From positions 1,240,001 to 1,304,000 of the forward strand of contig NZ_AP027055.1 in the NCBI RefSeq assembly GCF_027924905.1: DNA of 64,000 nucleotides. The letters are read 5' to 3'. The position numbers and the translations under genes were made by a program. This DNA comes from Limnohabitans sp. INBF002. GTDB lineage: Bacteria > Pseudomonadota > Gammaproteobacteria > Burkholderiales > Burkholderiaceae_C. The notes below the pieces were generated by a model that was given only the letters and a program-made list of their open reading frames with translations, did not search any database and was not told the origin of the DNA. Shown here piece by piece: positions 10,107 to 17,882 of the stretch; the first letter of the stretch is position 1, and each line of letters opens with the position of its first letter.

Positions 10107-11723
10107 ATGTCGCACCAAAAAATCCTCATCCTCGATTTCGGCTCTCAAGTCACCCAACTCATCGCCCGCCGCGTGCGCGAGGCCCATGTGTTCTGTGAAG
10201 TTCATCCTTGCGACGTGACCAGCGACTGGGTGCGCGAGTACGCCAAAGACGGCAACCTGAAGGGCATCATCCTCTCAGGCAGCCACGCCAGCGTGTACGA
10301 GGTGGACGACCGCGCCCCTGACGCCGTGTTTGAACTGGGCTTGCCCGTGCTGGGCATTTGCTACGGCATGCAGACCATGGCCACCCAGTTGGGCGGCAAG
10401 GTCGAAGCGGGCACCACCCGCGAGTTTGGCTACGCCGAAGTGCGCGCCCACGGCAACACCGAACTGCTCAAAGGCATTGAAGACTTCAACACGCCCGAAG
10501 GTCACGGCATGCTCAAGGTTTGGATGAGCCATGGCGACAAGGTCACGCAGCTTCCCGAAGGCTTCAAGGTGATGGCGTCAACGCCAGCTTGCCCCATCGC
10601 CGGTATGGCTGACGAAGTGCGCAAGTTTTACGCAGTGCAGTTCCACCCCGAAGTCACGCACACGGTGCAAGGCCAAGCCTTGTTGAACCGCTTTGTGTTG
10701 GATATTTGCGGCACACGCCCAGACTGGATCATGGGCGACTACATCGAAGAAGCGGTGGCCGCGATTCGTCAACAAGTGGGTGACGAAGAAGTCATCTTGG
10801 GCCTGTCCGGCGGCGTGGATTCATCCGTGGCCGCAGCCCTGATTCACCGCGCCATTGGCGACAAACTCACCTGTGTGTTTGTGGACCACGGCTTGTTGCG
10901 CCTGAACGAAGGCGACATGGTGATGGACATGTTTGTGGGTAAGTTGCACGCACACGTCATTCGCGTGGATGCCAGCGACTTGTTCTTGGGCAAATTGGCT
11001 GGCGTGAGCGAGCCAGAGGCCAAACGCAAAATCATTGGCGGTTTGTTTGTGGACGTGTTCAAGGAACAAGCGGCCAAACTCAAAGCCGGCGACGGTGGGC
11101 ACAAAGGCGCCACCTTCCTCGCCCAAGGCACGATTTACCCCGACGTGATTGAAAGCGGCGGCGCCAAGAGCAAAAAAGCCGTCACCATCAAGAGCCACCA
11201 CAACGTGGGCGGTTTGCCTGAACAACTGGGCCTCAAATTGTTGGAACCTTTGCGCGAATTGTTCAAAGACGAAGTGCGCGAACTTGGCGTGGCCTTAGGG
11301 CTACCCCACGACATGGTGTATCGCCACCCATTCCCAGGCCCAGGCTTGGGCGTGCGCATCTTGGGTGAAGTGAAGAAGGAATACGCCGACTTGCTGCGCC
11401 GTGCCGACGCCATCTTCATCGAAGAACTGCACAACTTCAAAGACGAGGCCACAGGTAAATCTTGGTACGCCTTGACCAGCCAAGCTTTCACCGTGTTCTT
11501 GCCAGTCAAGAGCGTGGGCGTGATGGGCGATGGCCGCACTTACGACTACGTGGTGGCTTTGCGCGCCGTGCAAACCAGCGACTTCATGACGGCAGACTGG
11601 GCCGAGCTGCCCTATGCGCTGCTCAAGAAAGTGTCGGGCCGCATCATCAACGAAGTGCGTGGCATCAACCGCGTGACTTACGACGTGTCTTCAAAGCCAC
11701 CGGCCACGATCGAGTGGGAATGA
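10107..11723 (+). CDS. guaA: GMP synthase (glutamine-hydrolysing)
   Basis: Aminates XMP to GMP using glutamine and ATP. The 538-residue protein has an N-terminal class I glutamine amidotransferase domain with triad Cys85 (GICYGMQ), His180 and Glu182 (QFHPEVTH). The ATP-pyrophosphatase domain follows with the PP-loop SGGVDSS (234-240), then the C-terminal dimerisation domain ending [17 protein letters not shown], the standard family terminus. It sits 92 bases after guaB beyond a terminator. Together the pair makes GMP from IMP. All catalytic residues are present. Confidence 0.98.
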   Translation: MSHQKILILDFGSQVTQLIARRVREAHVFCEVHPCDVTSDWVREYAKDGNLKGIILSGSHASVYEVDDRAPDAVFELGLPVLGICYGMQTMATQLGGKVEAGTTREFGYAEVRAHGNTELLKGIEDFNTPEGHGMLKVWMSHGDKVTQLPEGFKVMASTPACPIAGMADEVRKFYAVQFHPEVTHTVQGQALLNRFVLDICGTRPDWIMGDYIEEAVAAIRQQVGDEEVILGLSGGVDSSVAAALIHRAIGDKLTCVFVDHGLLRLNEGDMVMDMFVGKLHAHVIRVDASDLFLGKLAGVSEPEAKRKIIGGLFVDVFKEQAAKLKAGDGGHKGATFLAQGTIYPDVIESGGAKSKKAVTIKSHHNVGGLPEQLGLKLLEPLRELFKDEVRELGVALGLPHDMVYRHPFPGPGLGVRILGEVKKEYADLLRRADAIFIEELHNFKDEATGKSWYALTSQAFTVFLPVKSVGVMGDGRTYDYVVALRAVQTSDFMTADWAELPYALLKKVSGRIINEVRGINRVTYDVSSKPPATIEWE

Positions 11724-11746
11724 CAGGTCAATAAGCCCACAGAGGG

Positions 11747-11770
11747 AACAGCCTACAATCGGAGGCTGTT
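11747..11770. terminator. Hairpin after guaA
   Basis: AACAGCCT and AGGCTGTT form a perfect 8-bp stem with an 8-base loop 24 bases after guaA. Only a short T/G run follows directly. A second weak stem GCCC-GTTTT-GGGC (11779-11791) leads into a T-rich run before infA. Together they probably attenuate guaA transcription. Confidence 0.45.
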
Positions 11771-11822
11771 GGTTAATCGCCCGTTTTGGGCTTGAATTTT
11801 TAAATTAGAGAACACTGAGTAC

Positions 11823-12080
11823 ATGGCAAAAGAAGAAATGATCGAAATGAAGGGTGTCGTGACCGAGGTCTTGCCCGACTCTCGCTACCGCGTCACCCTG
11901 GAAAACGGTCACTCACTGATCGCATACACCGCCGGCAAAATGCGCCTGCACCGCATCCGCATCATCGAAGGCGACAAAGTCACGGTCGAACTGTCTCCCT
12001 ACGACATGAATAAAGCCCGTGTGACTTTCCGTCACATCGAAGGCAAGGGCCCAGGCCCAGCGGTCAAACGCCGCTTCTAA
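11823..12080 (+). CDS. infA: Translation initiation factor IF-1
   Basis: An 85-residue S1/OB-fold protein that binds the ribosomal A site and assists IF-2 and IF-3. It starts [20 protein letters not shown] and contains the family core [15 protein letters not shown] and [18 protein letters not shown]. It is longer than the 72-residue IF-1 of ribosomal-protein operons. The extended C-terminus ([14 protein letters not shown]) is the form seen as an additional infA in many Burkholderiales. It is therefore probably a second copy, expressed from its own region rather than from a ribosomal operon. The other copy would lie outside this window. Confidence 0.93.
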   Translation: MAKEEMIEMKGVVTEVLPDSRYRVTLENGHSLIAYTAGKMRLHRIRIIEGDKVTVELSPYDMNKARVTFRHIEGKGPGPAVKRRF

Positions 12081-12134
12081 CTGTGCAACCGCCTTGCGGT
12101 GCGTTGCCGTTGGGCAATTTACCAAGAGGCTCAC

Positions 12135-12506
12135 ATGATCAGTCACACCTGCATCGGTACCAATGATTTGTCCCGCGCAGCTGCGTTTTACGACGCTTTG
12201 TTTGCGCTGATCAGCGGCAAACGTTTCTTTGAAATGGACCGAGGCATCGGTTGGGGCATCCAGCCTGGCCAACCGATGTTCAGCGTCCTTACCCCTTTTG
12301 ATGGTCAGCCCGCAACCGTGGGCAATGGCAACATGGTGGCCTTGACGGTCGCAAGCCAAGACCTCGTCCACGCCTTGCACGCCAAAGCCCTAGAACTGGG
12401 TGGCACTGACGAAGGCGCCCCCGGCCTGCGCGGCGGTGGTTACTACGGCTGTTATTTCCGTGATTTAGATGGCAACAAGATTGCCGCGTTTTGCGCGCAA
12501 CACTAA
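12135..12506 (+). CDS. VOC (glyoxalase/bleomycin-resistance fold) family protein
   Basis: A 123-residue vicinal-oxygen-chelate fold protein. It begins MISHTCIGTNDLSRAAAFYD and ends YFRDLDGNKIAAFCAQH, the two beta-alpha-beta-beta-beta halves typical of the superfamily. The His near the start and the C-terminal RDLDGNKI motif suggest a possible metal site. Substrate cannot be predicted; family members include glyoxalases, dioxygenases and antibiotic-binding proteins. I chose the ATG at 12135, preceded by AAGAGG, over a start 36 bases upstream that adds a non-homologous leader. It lies 9 bases upstream of the PaiB-like gene and probably shares its transcript. Confidence 0.85.
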   Translation: MISHTCIGTNDLSRAAAFYDALFALISGKRFFEMDRGIGWGIQPGQPMFSVLTPFDGQPATVGNGNMVALTVASQDLVHALHAKALELGGTDEGAPGLRGGGYYGCYFRDLDGNKIAAFCAQH

Positions 12507-12515
12507 AGGCATTGC

Positions 12516-13136
12516 GTGTACCTGCCACAGCAGTTCAATGCCAACGATGAGGCACATGCGCTCGCTCTTATGCGGGCGCATCCGTTTGCAAGCCTCATCA
12601 GTGTGGACGACGCGGGTTTCCCGTGCGTCACGCACATCCCCCTTCATTTGACGCAGGTCGGTGGCCAGCATGTGTTGCTGGGCCACTGCGCTAAAGCCAA
12701 TCCGCATTGGCGCTACTTGCAAGCGCGCCCCCAAGCATTGGTGACGTTTATGGGCCCGCAGGCCTATATGTCGCCCAAGGTATACCCAGACCTCACGCGT
12801 GTGCCGACGTGGAGCTACTTGGCGGTGCATGCCAAAGTCGAAGCCACGTTGGTGGAAGGGCCGCAAGCCAAAGACCGTTTGCTGAAGCAACTCATTGCTG
12901 ACCACGAACCTCCTTATGCCGCGCAATGGCGAGGCTTGGCCGAGGATTACCAAAACAAAATGCTCAGCGCCATCGTGGCGTTTGAGCTGCGCATCACCGA
13001 CTTGCAATGCAAGCTCAAACTCAACCAACATCGGCCTGAATCACACGCGGCCATGCATGTTGCGTATGCACAGGGCACTGCGGATGAGCAAGCTTTGGCC
13101 GAGTGGATGGTGAAGCTGGGGATGGTCCACCCATGA
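12516..13136 (+). CDS. PaiB-like FMN-binding protein
   Basis: A 206-residue flavin-reductase-like split-barrel protein of the PaiB family. The Bacillus prototype was described as a negative regulator of sporulation and protease genes; most members bind FMN or haem and have no proven regulatory role. Family landmarks are MYLPQQFNANDEAHALALMR at the start, FASLISVDDAGFPCVTHIPL, GHCAKANPHWRYL and AYMSPKVYPDLTRVPTWSY. The GTG start at 12516 is preceded by AAAGG. The stop overlaps the tadA ATG (ATGA at 13133-13136), indicating translational coupling. Confidence 0.88.
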   Translation: MYLPQQFNANDEAHALALMRAHPFASLISVDDAGFPCVTHIPLHLTQVGGQHVLLGHCAKANPHWRYLQARPQALVTFMGPQAYMSPKVYPDLTRVPTWSYLAVHAKVEATLVEGPQAKDRLLKQLIADHEPPYAAQWRGLAEDYQNKMLSAIVAFELRITDLQCKLKLNQHRPESHAAMHVAYAQGTADEQALAEWMVKLGMVHP

Positions 13137-14149
13137 CGCATTCGCCCGAAGACATTGGCTTCATGCAGCTCGCCCTGCGCCAAGCGCAAGCGGCTGCAGA
13201 CGCGGGCGAAGTGCCCGTCGGCGCCGTGGTGGTGAGGGCAGGGCAGGTGATCGCCTCCGGCCACAATGCGCCACTGACCCGCCACGACCCAACAGCGCAT
13301 GCAGAAGTCAATGCCATGCGTGCCGCAGCCCAAGCACTGGGCAACTATCGGCTGGACGACTGCACTTTGTATGTGACGCTAGAGCCTTGCGCCATGTGCA
13401 GCGGAGCGGCGTTGCATGCACGTTTCAAGCGCGTGGTGTTTGGTGCGACTGAGCCTAAAACGGGCGCAGCGGGTTCAGTGCTGAATTTGTTTGCGCATGA
13501 GCAAATCAACCATCAAACCCAAGTCACGGGGGGCGTTTTGGCCGACGACTGCGCTCAAGTGCTGAAAAGCTTTTTTGAGCAACGCCGTGCGCATCAGCAA
13601 CTCAGCAAGGTTCCGTTGCGTGATGACGCTTTGCGCACGCCTGATGGTGCATTTGCAGGGCTAGATGTGCCCTTGGCGATGTCGCGCTTCACGGCAGATT
13701 TGCCTGCCTTAGAAGGCTTGCGCCTGCATTGGTTTGACAACCGACAAGACGGCCAATCTGCGCCGCACGTTTATCTACACGGGCTCGATGGCTGGAGCTT
13801 GCAATACGCCGCTCAGTTGCAATCGTCAGCACCTGTGATTGCTTTGGATTTGCCTGGCTTTGGCTTGTCCGATAAGCCCAAAAAAGTGGCAGCCCATCGC
13901 ATCGCTTGGCACGCCCAAGTGCTGCAACAGTTTTTGGCCAGTGTGCAGCCCGCACCCGTGGCCTTGCATGTGCCGCGTGTGATGGCACCGCTGCTCGCCA
14001 AGTTGGCTTTGCCTATTCATTGGATGGAAACGTCTGCACTGCCTGCCGCCCTGCGTGATGCCCCATATCCCGACCATGGCCACATGGCCGGTCCTCGTGC
14101 TTTGAGCACTTTGTTGGCTGCACCGACGCCGCCACCTGAACGAAGTTAA
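13133..14149 (+). CDS. tadA: tRNA adenosine(34) deaminase TadA with a degenerate alpha/beta-hydrolase tail
   Basis: Residues 1-160 are TadA, which deaminates wobble adenosine to inosine in tRNA-Arg. The zinc/catalytic set is intact: His56 and Glu58 (HAE), Cys86 and Cys89 (PCAMC). Family proteins normally end near residue 150-180. Here the chain continues to residue 338 with a second region like the first half of haloalkane-dehalogenase-type hydrolases (YLHGLDGW at 214-221, APVIALDLPGFGLSDKP at 233-249). Where those enzymes carry the nucleophile elbow, this protein reads ALHVPRVMAPLLAKLA, with no Ser or Asp nucleophile, and no late acid-His region is evident. The tail is probably non-catalytic. 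The start overlaps the PaiB-like stop. Confidence 0.92.
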   Translation: MTHSPEDIGFMQLALRQAQAAADAGEVPVGAVVVRAGQVIASGHNAPLTRHDPTAHAEVNAMRAAAQALGNYRLDDCTLYVTLEPCAMCSGAALHARFKRVVFGATEPKTGAAGSVLNLFAHEQINHQTQVTGGVLADDCAQVLKSFFEQRRAHQQLSKVPLRDDALRTPDGAFAGLDVPLAMSRFTADLPALEGLRLHWFDNRQDGQSAPHVYLHGLDGWSLQYAAQLQSSAPVIALDLPGFGLSDKPKKVAAHRIAWHAQVLQQFLASVQPAPVALHVPRVMAPLLAKLALPIHWMETSALPAALRDAPYPDHGHMAGPRALSTLLAAPTPPPERS

Positions 14150-14151
14150 TC

Positions 14152-14826
14152 ATGCCCAACGCCACACCCCCCATCGGTTACGAAGTGAAGTTTCAGAGGG
14201 TCGGTGTAGGAGGGGGGGCTGATTTGCAAATCCGTTCCTTGCTCGACAAGCAACAGTTTTTTGACCCACTGGGCTTGGCATTTGATGCCGGTATTTCATC
14301 AGCCACTTGGCCCTTGTTTGGTTTGGTCTGGCCCTCGGCGCAAAAGTTGGCAGACCTCATGCAAACCTGGGAACTCAAAGATAAGCGCGTGTTGGAAGTC
14401 GGGTGCGGTTTAGGCTTGGCCAGCTTGGTGGTGCACCGCCGTGAGGGCAACATCACCGCCAGTGATTGCCACCCATTGACCGAGACTTTTCTCAATGCCA
14501 ATGTGTTGCTGAACGAATTGCCGCCTCTACATTACGAAACGGGCAACTGGGGCAGGGTGAACAAAGGCCTGGGCGCGTTTGACTTGCTCATTGCCAGCGA
14601 TGTGCTGTACGAGCGTAGTCACCCTGTACAGCTGTCTGGTTTCATTCAAGAGCATGCAGCAGAGGGCGCTGAAGTGCTCATCATTGACCCCAATCGCGGC
14701 AACCGCAGTGCGTTTCACCGTGACATGGCCCATATGGGATTTTCTGTGACAGAAATCATCATGAACGAACCGCTGCAAGACTTGAGTGCGTATCGCGGTC
14801 GCTTGCTGCATTACACACGCGGTTGA
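14152..14826 (+). CDS. Class I SAM-dependent methyltransferase (protein-lysine/Methyltransf_16-like)
   Basis: A 224-residue Rossmann-fold methyltransferase. The SAM motif I is VLEVGCGLGLASLVV (about 79-93), the acidic strand ITASDCHP follows, and motif IV FDLLIASDVLYERSHP contains the (D/N)VLY pattern of the Methyltransf_16 group. That group includes protein-lysine methyltransferases such as ETF-beta and METTL-type enzymes. The substrate is unknown. The ATG is 2 bases after the tadA stop, so the gene is co-transcribed with tadA. A link to tRNA or translation is possible but only by proximity. Confidence 0.82.
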   Translation: MPNATPPIGYEVKFQRVGVGGGADLQIRSLLDKQQFFDPLGLAFDAGISSATWPLFGLVWPSAQKLADLMQTWELKDKRVLEVGCGLGLASLVVHRREGNITASDCHPLTETFLNANVLLNELPPLHYETGNWGRVNKGLGAFDLLIASDVLYERSHPVQLSGFIQEHAAEGAEVLIIDPNRGNRSAFHRDMAHMGFSVTEIIMNEPLQDLSAYRGRLLHYTRG

Positions 14827-14861
14827 GTCAACACCCGTAAATTTGCCGCGACAATGTGTGG

Positions 14862-15791
14862 ATGGCCCACATTTACATCTATTCCCCCAGCGGCGCGGTG
14901 CGCGACAAAGCAGCTTTCAAACGAGGCGTCGCACGCCTGAAAAAACTCGGTCACGAGGTCGAACTCGATGCAGACGCACTCAGCAGCCACACCCGTTTTG
15001 CCGGTGACGATGCCACCCGCTTGGCGGCCATTCACCGCGCAGCAGACAGCGGCGCCAATGTGGCCTTGATTTCTCGTGGCGGCTACGGCCTCACACGCAT
15101 CTTGCCCGGCATTAAATACAAGCAAGTGGCCAAAGCCATTGCCAAAGGCACGCAGTTTGTGGGCTTGAGCGACTTCACGGCTTTCCAAAACGCACTATTG
15201 GCGAAAACTGGTGCCGTCACTTGGGCTGGCCCTGCATTGGGTGAAGACTTTGGTGCAGAACAACCCGACGACATCATGGAAGCCTGTTTTGACGACATGG
15301 TCAGCGGGCAGGGTGAGGGCGCGGGTTGGCATTTCTCTACCGCGTGCGCCACGGCCAACGCCAAGCGCCGCCCCGGCGTGTGGGCGCACGATGCGGTGCT
15401 GTGGGGTGGTAACTTGGCTGTGTTGGTTTCTTTGCTCGGCACGCCCTATTTCCCGCACATCAAAAACGGCGTGTTGTTTCTTGAGGATGTGGGCGAACAC
15501 CCATACCGCATTGAGCGCATGCTCACGCAGTTGTTGCACGCCGGTGTGTTGGCCCAGCAAAAAGCAATTGTGTTGGGCCAATTCAACAATTACAAACTCA
15601 CGCCGCACGACAAAGGCTTCAAGCTGCAAAGCGTGATCGATTGGTTGCGCACGCAGATCAAAGCGCCGGTGTTGACCGATTTGCCGTTCGGGCACGTGCC
15701 AACCAAGCTGTGCTTGCCTCTGGGCCAAAAGATTGATCTGGTCGTGGAAGACCGTGATGCGTTGCTGCTTTGGGCGCATACAGACCATTAA
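14862..15791 (+). CDS. ldcA: LD-carboxypeptidase (peptidase S66 family)
   Basis: Cytoplasmic enzyme of murein recycling that removes the terminal D-Ala from tetrapeptide murein fragments. The 309-residue protein shows the S66 features: RGGYGLTRILPGI, the nucleophile loop FVGLSDFTAFQNAL with the catalytic Ser, the Glu in LFLEDVGEHPYRIERML, and the His in LPFGHVPTKLCLPLG. I chose the ATG at 14862; a GTG two codons upstream is possible. Position downstream of guaBA/tadA fits other Burkholderiales. No signal peptide is seen, as expected. Confidence 0.93.
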   Translation: MAHIYIYSPSGAVRDKAAFKRGVARLKKLGHEVELDADALSSHTRFAGDDATRLAAIHRAADSGANVALISRGGYGLTRILPGIKYKQVAKAIAKGTQFVGLSDFTAFQNALLAKTGAVTWAGPALGEDFGAEQPDDIMEACFDDMVSGQGEGAGWHFSTACATANAKRRPGVWAHDAVLWGGNLAVLVSLLGTPYFPHIKNGVLFLEDVGEHPYRIERMLTQLLHAGVLAQQKAIVLGQFNNYKLTPHDKGFKLQSVIDWLRTQIKAPVLTDLPFGHVPTKLCLPLGQKIDLVVEDRDALLLWAHTDH

Positions 15792-15837
15792 CTTTCGACA
15801 CGTATTGTTTGATACGATGTATATTATGTAAAGTTAA
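15788..15837. repeat. Nested inverted repeats after ldcA
   Basis: TTAACTTT (15788-15795, overlapping the ldcA stop) and AAAGTTAA (15830-15837) are exact reverse complements. Inside lies a second perfect stem CGTAT-TGTTTG-ATACG (15801-15816). The stretch is much more AT-rich than its surroundings. It may be a terminator or the scar of a small mobile element at a decayed locus. Confidence 0.45.
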
Positions 15838-15844
15838 AGAAGCA

Positions 15845-15866
15845 GAGAAAACCGCATCTGGTGCGG
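15845..15866 (-). terminator. Intrinsic terminator of the truncated solute-binding gene
   Basis: On the minus strand CCGCA-CCAGA-TGCGG is followed by TTTTCTCT. It lies just past the stop of the Bug/TctC remnant and is its likely intrinsic terminator, left over from when the gene was intact. Confidence 0.6.
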
Positions 15867-15882
15867 CTCTCTCAGGTTATGT

Positions 15883-16380
15883 TCAATCAGCCACGATATT
15901 GCGTTCCTTGATCAGGCTTGACAGCGTCTTGCCCTCGTCGGCCAACAGCTTGCGAAAAGCGGCTGTTTCCAAAGGTGTGGATTCGGCGCCAAGGTCCGCG
16001 AATCGTTGTTTGAGCGCGGGTGCTGCCAAGGCTTTGCTCACCTCACGTGACAAACGGTTGGTGATCTCAGCAGGCACTTTGTTGGGCGACCAAATGCCAA
16101 ACCAGATGTCTAAGCTGGCATTTTGAATGCCCAAATCAGCATAAGTTGGCGCATCTGGGAAGAACGGTGATTTTCTGTCACTGGCCACTGCCAGCAGCTT
16201 GACCTTGCCGGCTTTGATGTGTGGGAAAGCAATGCCCGGATCAAAGACAAAGTCGGCTTGGCTGGCCATCACGTCTTGCAGCGCAGGCGCCGACCCACGG
16301 TACGGGATGTGCGTGATGGATGTGCCGGTGCTTTGGTTGAACAACTCGCCTGCCAAATGCGGCGGCGTGCCATTAGTTAT
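15883..16380 (-). pseudogene. Truncated Bug/TctC tripartite tricarboxylate-transporter binding protein (3' half)
   Basis: The encoded residues match the C-terminal half of Bug-family periplasmic binding proteins. Recognisable segments are NGTPPHLAGELF, THIPYRGSAPALQDVMASQ, FPDAPTYADLGI and the ending FRKLLADEGKTLSSLI. Full proteins have about 320 residues and a signal peptide. Here homology starts abruptly at NGTPPH (about 16374) and an in-frame stop lies at 16384-16386. No signal peptide or start codon can be placed; a TTG at 16356 would give only 157 residues. This is a gene remnant left by a deletion between it and the ankyrin gene. No TctA/TctB transporter genes are nearby, which is common for Bug proteins. 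Confidence 0.85.
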
Positions 16381-16416
16381 GTGTCAGTATGTAAATAGAT
16401 TGCCTATTGAGTGAGG

Positions 16417-17082
16417 CTATTCTTTGATTGGATTTTGAATATACCAAGATTCAATGAATGCGCGAATGTAGAACGCGCTTTGTTGGTGATCAGCACGCAA
16501 TGCCAAATCCAAGGCAGCGGCATTGCCGTGATTCACCAAGGTCGGGTCGGCCCCCTCCTCCAGCAGCAGCTTCACAGCCAATGGCGGTGCTGAATAAGCC
16601 GCCATCATCAACGGTGTGGTGCCGTTGGCGGATTCGCTATCAATGTAGGCGTCGTTGTCTAGCAGCAAACGCATCATGTCGCGGTGACCACGGGTAGAGG
16701 CGTAATGCAGCGGCGTCCAGCCTGCTCGGTTCACATCGGCACCGCGATCAATCAGCAGCTTGGCCAGCGCCAGCTGGTTATGGATGGCCGCCAGCATCAA
16801 TGGGGTTTCACCCAAGTGGTTTTGCACATTGACTTGCGTTTGCGGGTGCTTCGCTAAAACCAGCGCAGACTTGGGTGACTCAGATTGAAGCGCAACCAGC
16901 AAGCCAGGAATGCCTTTCTCGTTGGGTGTATTGGGATCAAAACCACGGGCCAGTAGCTTTTCGATGACTTCTGGCTTGTCAAAGTGAAGTGCCGAGATGA
17001 AGTCATCATACGAACCTGCATTGGATAAAGAATATCCAACAAAAACATATAGATAAAGAAAATACTTAAAGCAATTTCTCAT
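16417..17082 (-). CDS. Exported ankyrin-repeat protein
   Basis: A 221-residue protein with an N-terminal hydrophobic export signal (FKYFLYLYVFVGYSLSNAGS). About four or five ankyrin repeats follow. The clearest are GETPLMLAAIHNQLALAKLL, GWTPLHYASTRGHRDMMRLL and GTTPLMMAAYSAPPLAVKLL. It probably acts in the periplasm or at the envelope as a protein-binding scaffold; the partner is unknown. Its ATG overlaps the tatD stop (ATGA), so it is translationally coupled to tatD. The first 30 codons are more AT-rich than the rest. It lies last in the mltG-tmk-holB-tatD series, a position where ankyrin genes also occur in related genera. Confidence 0.88.
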   Translation of the reverse strand: MRNCFKYFLYLYVFVGYSLSNAGSYDDFISALHFDKPEVIEKLLARGFDPNTPNEKGIPGLLVALQSESPKSALVLAKHPQTQVNVQNHLGETPLMLAAIHNQLALAKLLIDRGADVNRAGWTPLHYASTRGHRDMMRLLLDNDAYIDSESANGTTPLMMAAYSAPPLAVKLLLEEGADPTLVNHGNAAALDLALRADHQQSAFYIRAFIESWYIQNPIKE

Positions 17083-17873
17083 TTTAAAACAGCACTGAAA
17101 AGTTGGTCAAAATTGCGGCTGGTGGCTTCGGCCACGGCTTCCACGGACATGCCTTTGATCTCGGCAATCTGCTTCGCCACAAACGGCACATAAGACGGGT
17201 TGTTGGTCTTGCCACGGTGCGGCACAGGCGCCAAATACGGGCTATCGGTCTCGATCAAGATGCGGTCCATCGGCACAAACTTCGCCACATCGCGCAAGTC
17301 TTGGGCGTTTTTGAAGGTCAAGATGCCTGAAAACGAGATGTACAGGCCGAGGTCCAAGCCAGCACGGGCCACGTCGGCGGTTTCGGTGAAGCAGTGAAAC
17401 ACGCCCCCTGCACTGCCGGCTGAGCCATCTTCACCCTGCTCTTTCAAAATCGCCACGGTATCTGCCGACGAGCTGCGGGTGTGGATGACCAAAGGCAGCT
17501 GGGTTTGCTGAGCAGCCTGGATGTGGATGCGAAAGCGGTTGCGTTGCCATTCCATGTCGGCCACGGTGCGCTCGCCCAAGCGGAAATAGTCGAGGCCGGT
17601 TTCACCAATGCCTACCACTTTGGGCAATTTGGCGCGGGTCAGCAGGTCGTCGAGCGTGGGTTCTTGCACGCCTTCGTTGTCGGGGTGCACGCCCACGGTG
17701 GCCCAGAAGTTGTCGAACTGCGTGGCTAAGCCGTGCACTTCGGGAAAGCGCTCGAGTGTGGTGCTGATGACCAAGGCACGCGTGACTTGGGCTTTGGCCA
17801 TGTCGTCGCGGATGGTGTGGATGTTTTCGGCCAGCTCTGGAAAATTCAGGTGGCAATGGGAATCGGTGAACAT
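17079..17873 (-). CDS. TatD-family metal-dependent hydrolase/DNase
   Basis: A 264-residue TIM-barrel amidohydrolase of the TatD/YcfH family, with proposed 3'-5' exonuclease or DNase activity. The metal site is intact: HxH at His6 and His8 (DSHCHLNF), the Glu of GIGETGLDYF, the His of LVIHTRSS, the His of GVFHCFTE and the Asp of ETDSPYLAP. The chain ends RNFDQLFSAVLK. It starts 9 bases after the holB stop. In many relatives a PilZ-domain gene lies between holB and tatD; none is present here. YcfH next to holB is the usual context. Confidence 0.93.
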   Translation of the reverse strand: MFTDSHCHLNFPELAENIHTIRDDMAKAQVTRALVISTTLERFPEVHGLATQFDNFWATVGVHPDNEGVQEPTLDDLLTRAKLPKVVGIGETGLDYFRLGERTVADMEWQRNRFRIHIQAAQQTQLPLVIHTRSSSADTVAILKEQGEDGSAGSAGGVFHCFTETADVARAGLDLGLYISFSGILTFKNAQDLRDVAKFVPMDRILIETDSPYLAPVPHRGKTNNPSYVPFVAKQIAEIKGMSVEAVAEATSRNFDQLFSAVLK

Positions 17874-17882
17874 ATTTCTTAT

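Noticed and set aside
12516..13136. PaiB-like gene as a transcriptional repressor
   Set aside because: The protein is a flavin-binding split barrel with no DNA-binding domain, so I did not call it a regulator.
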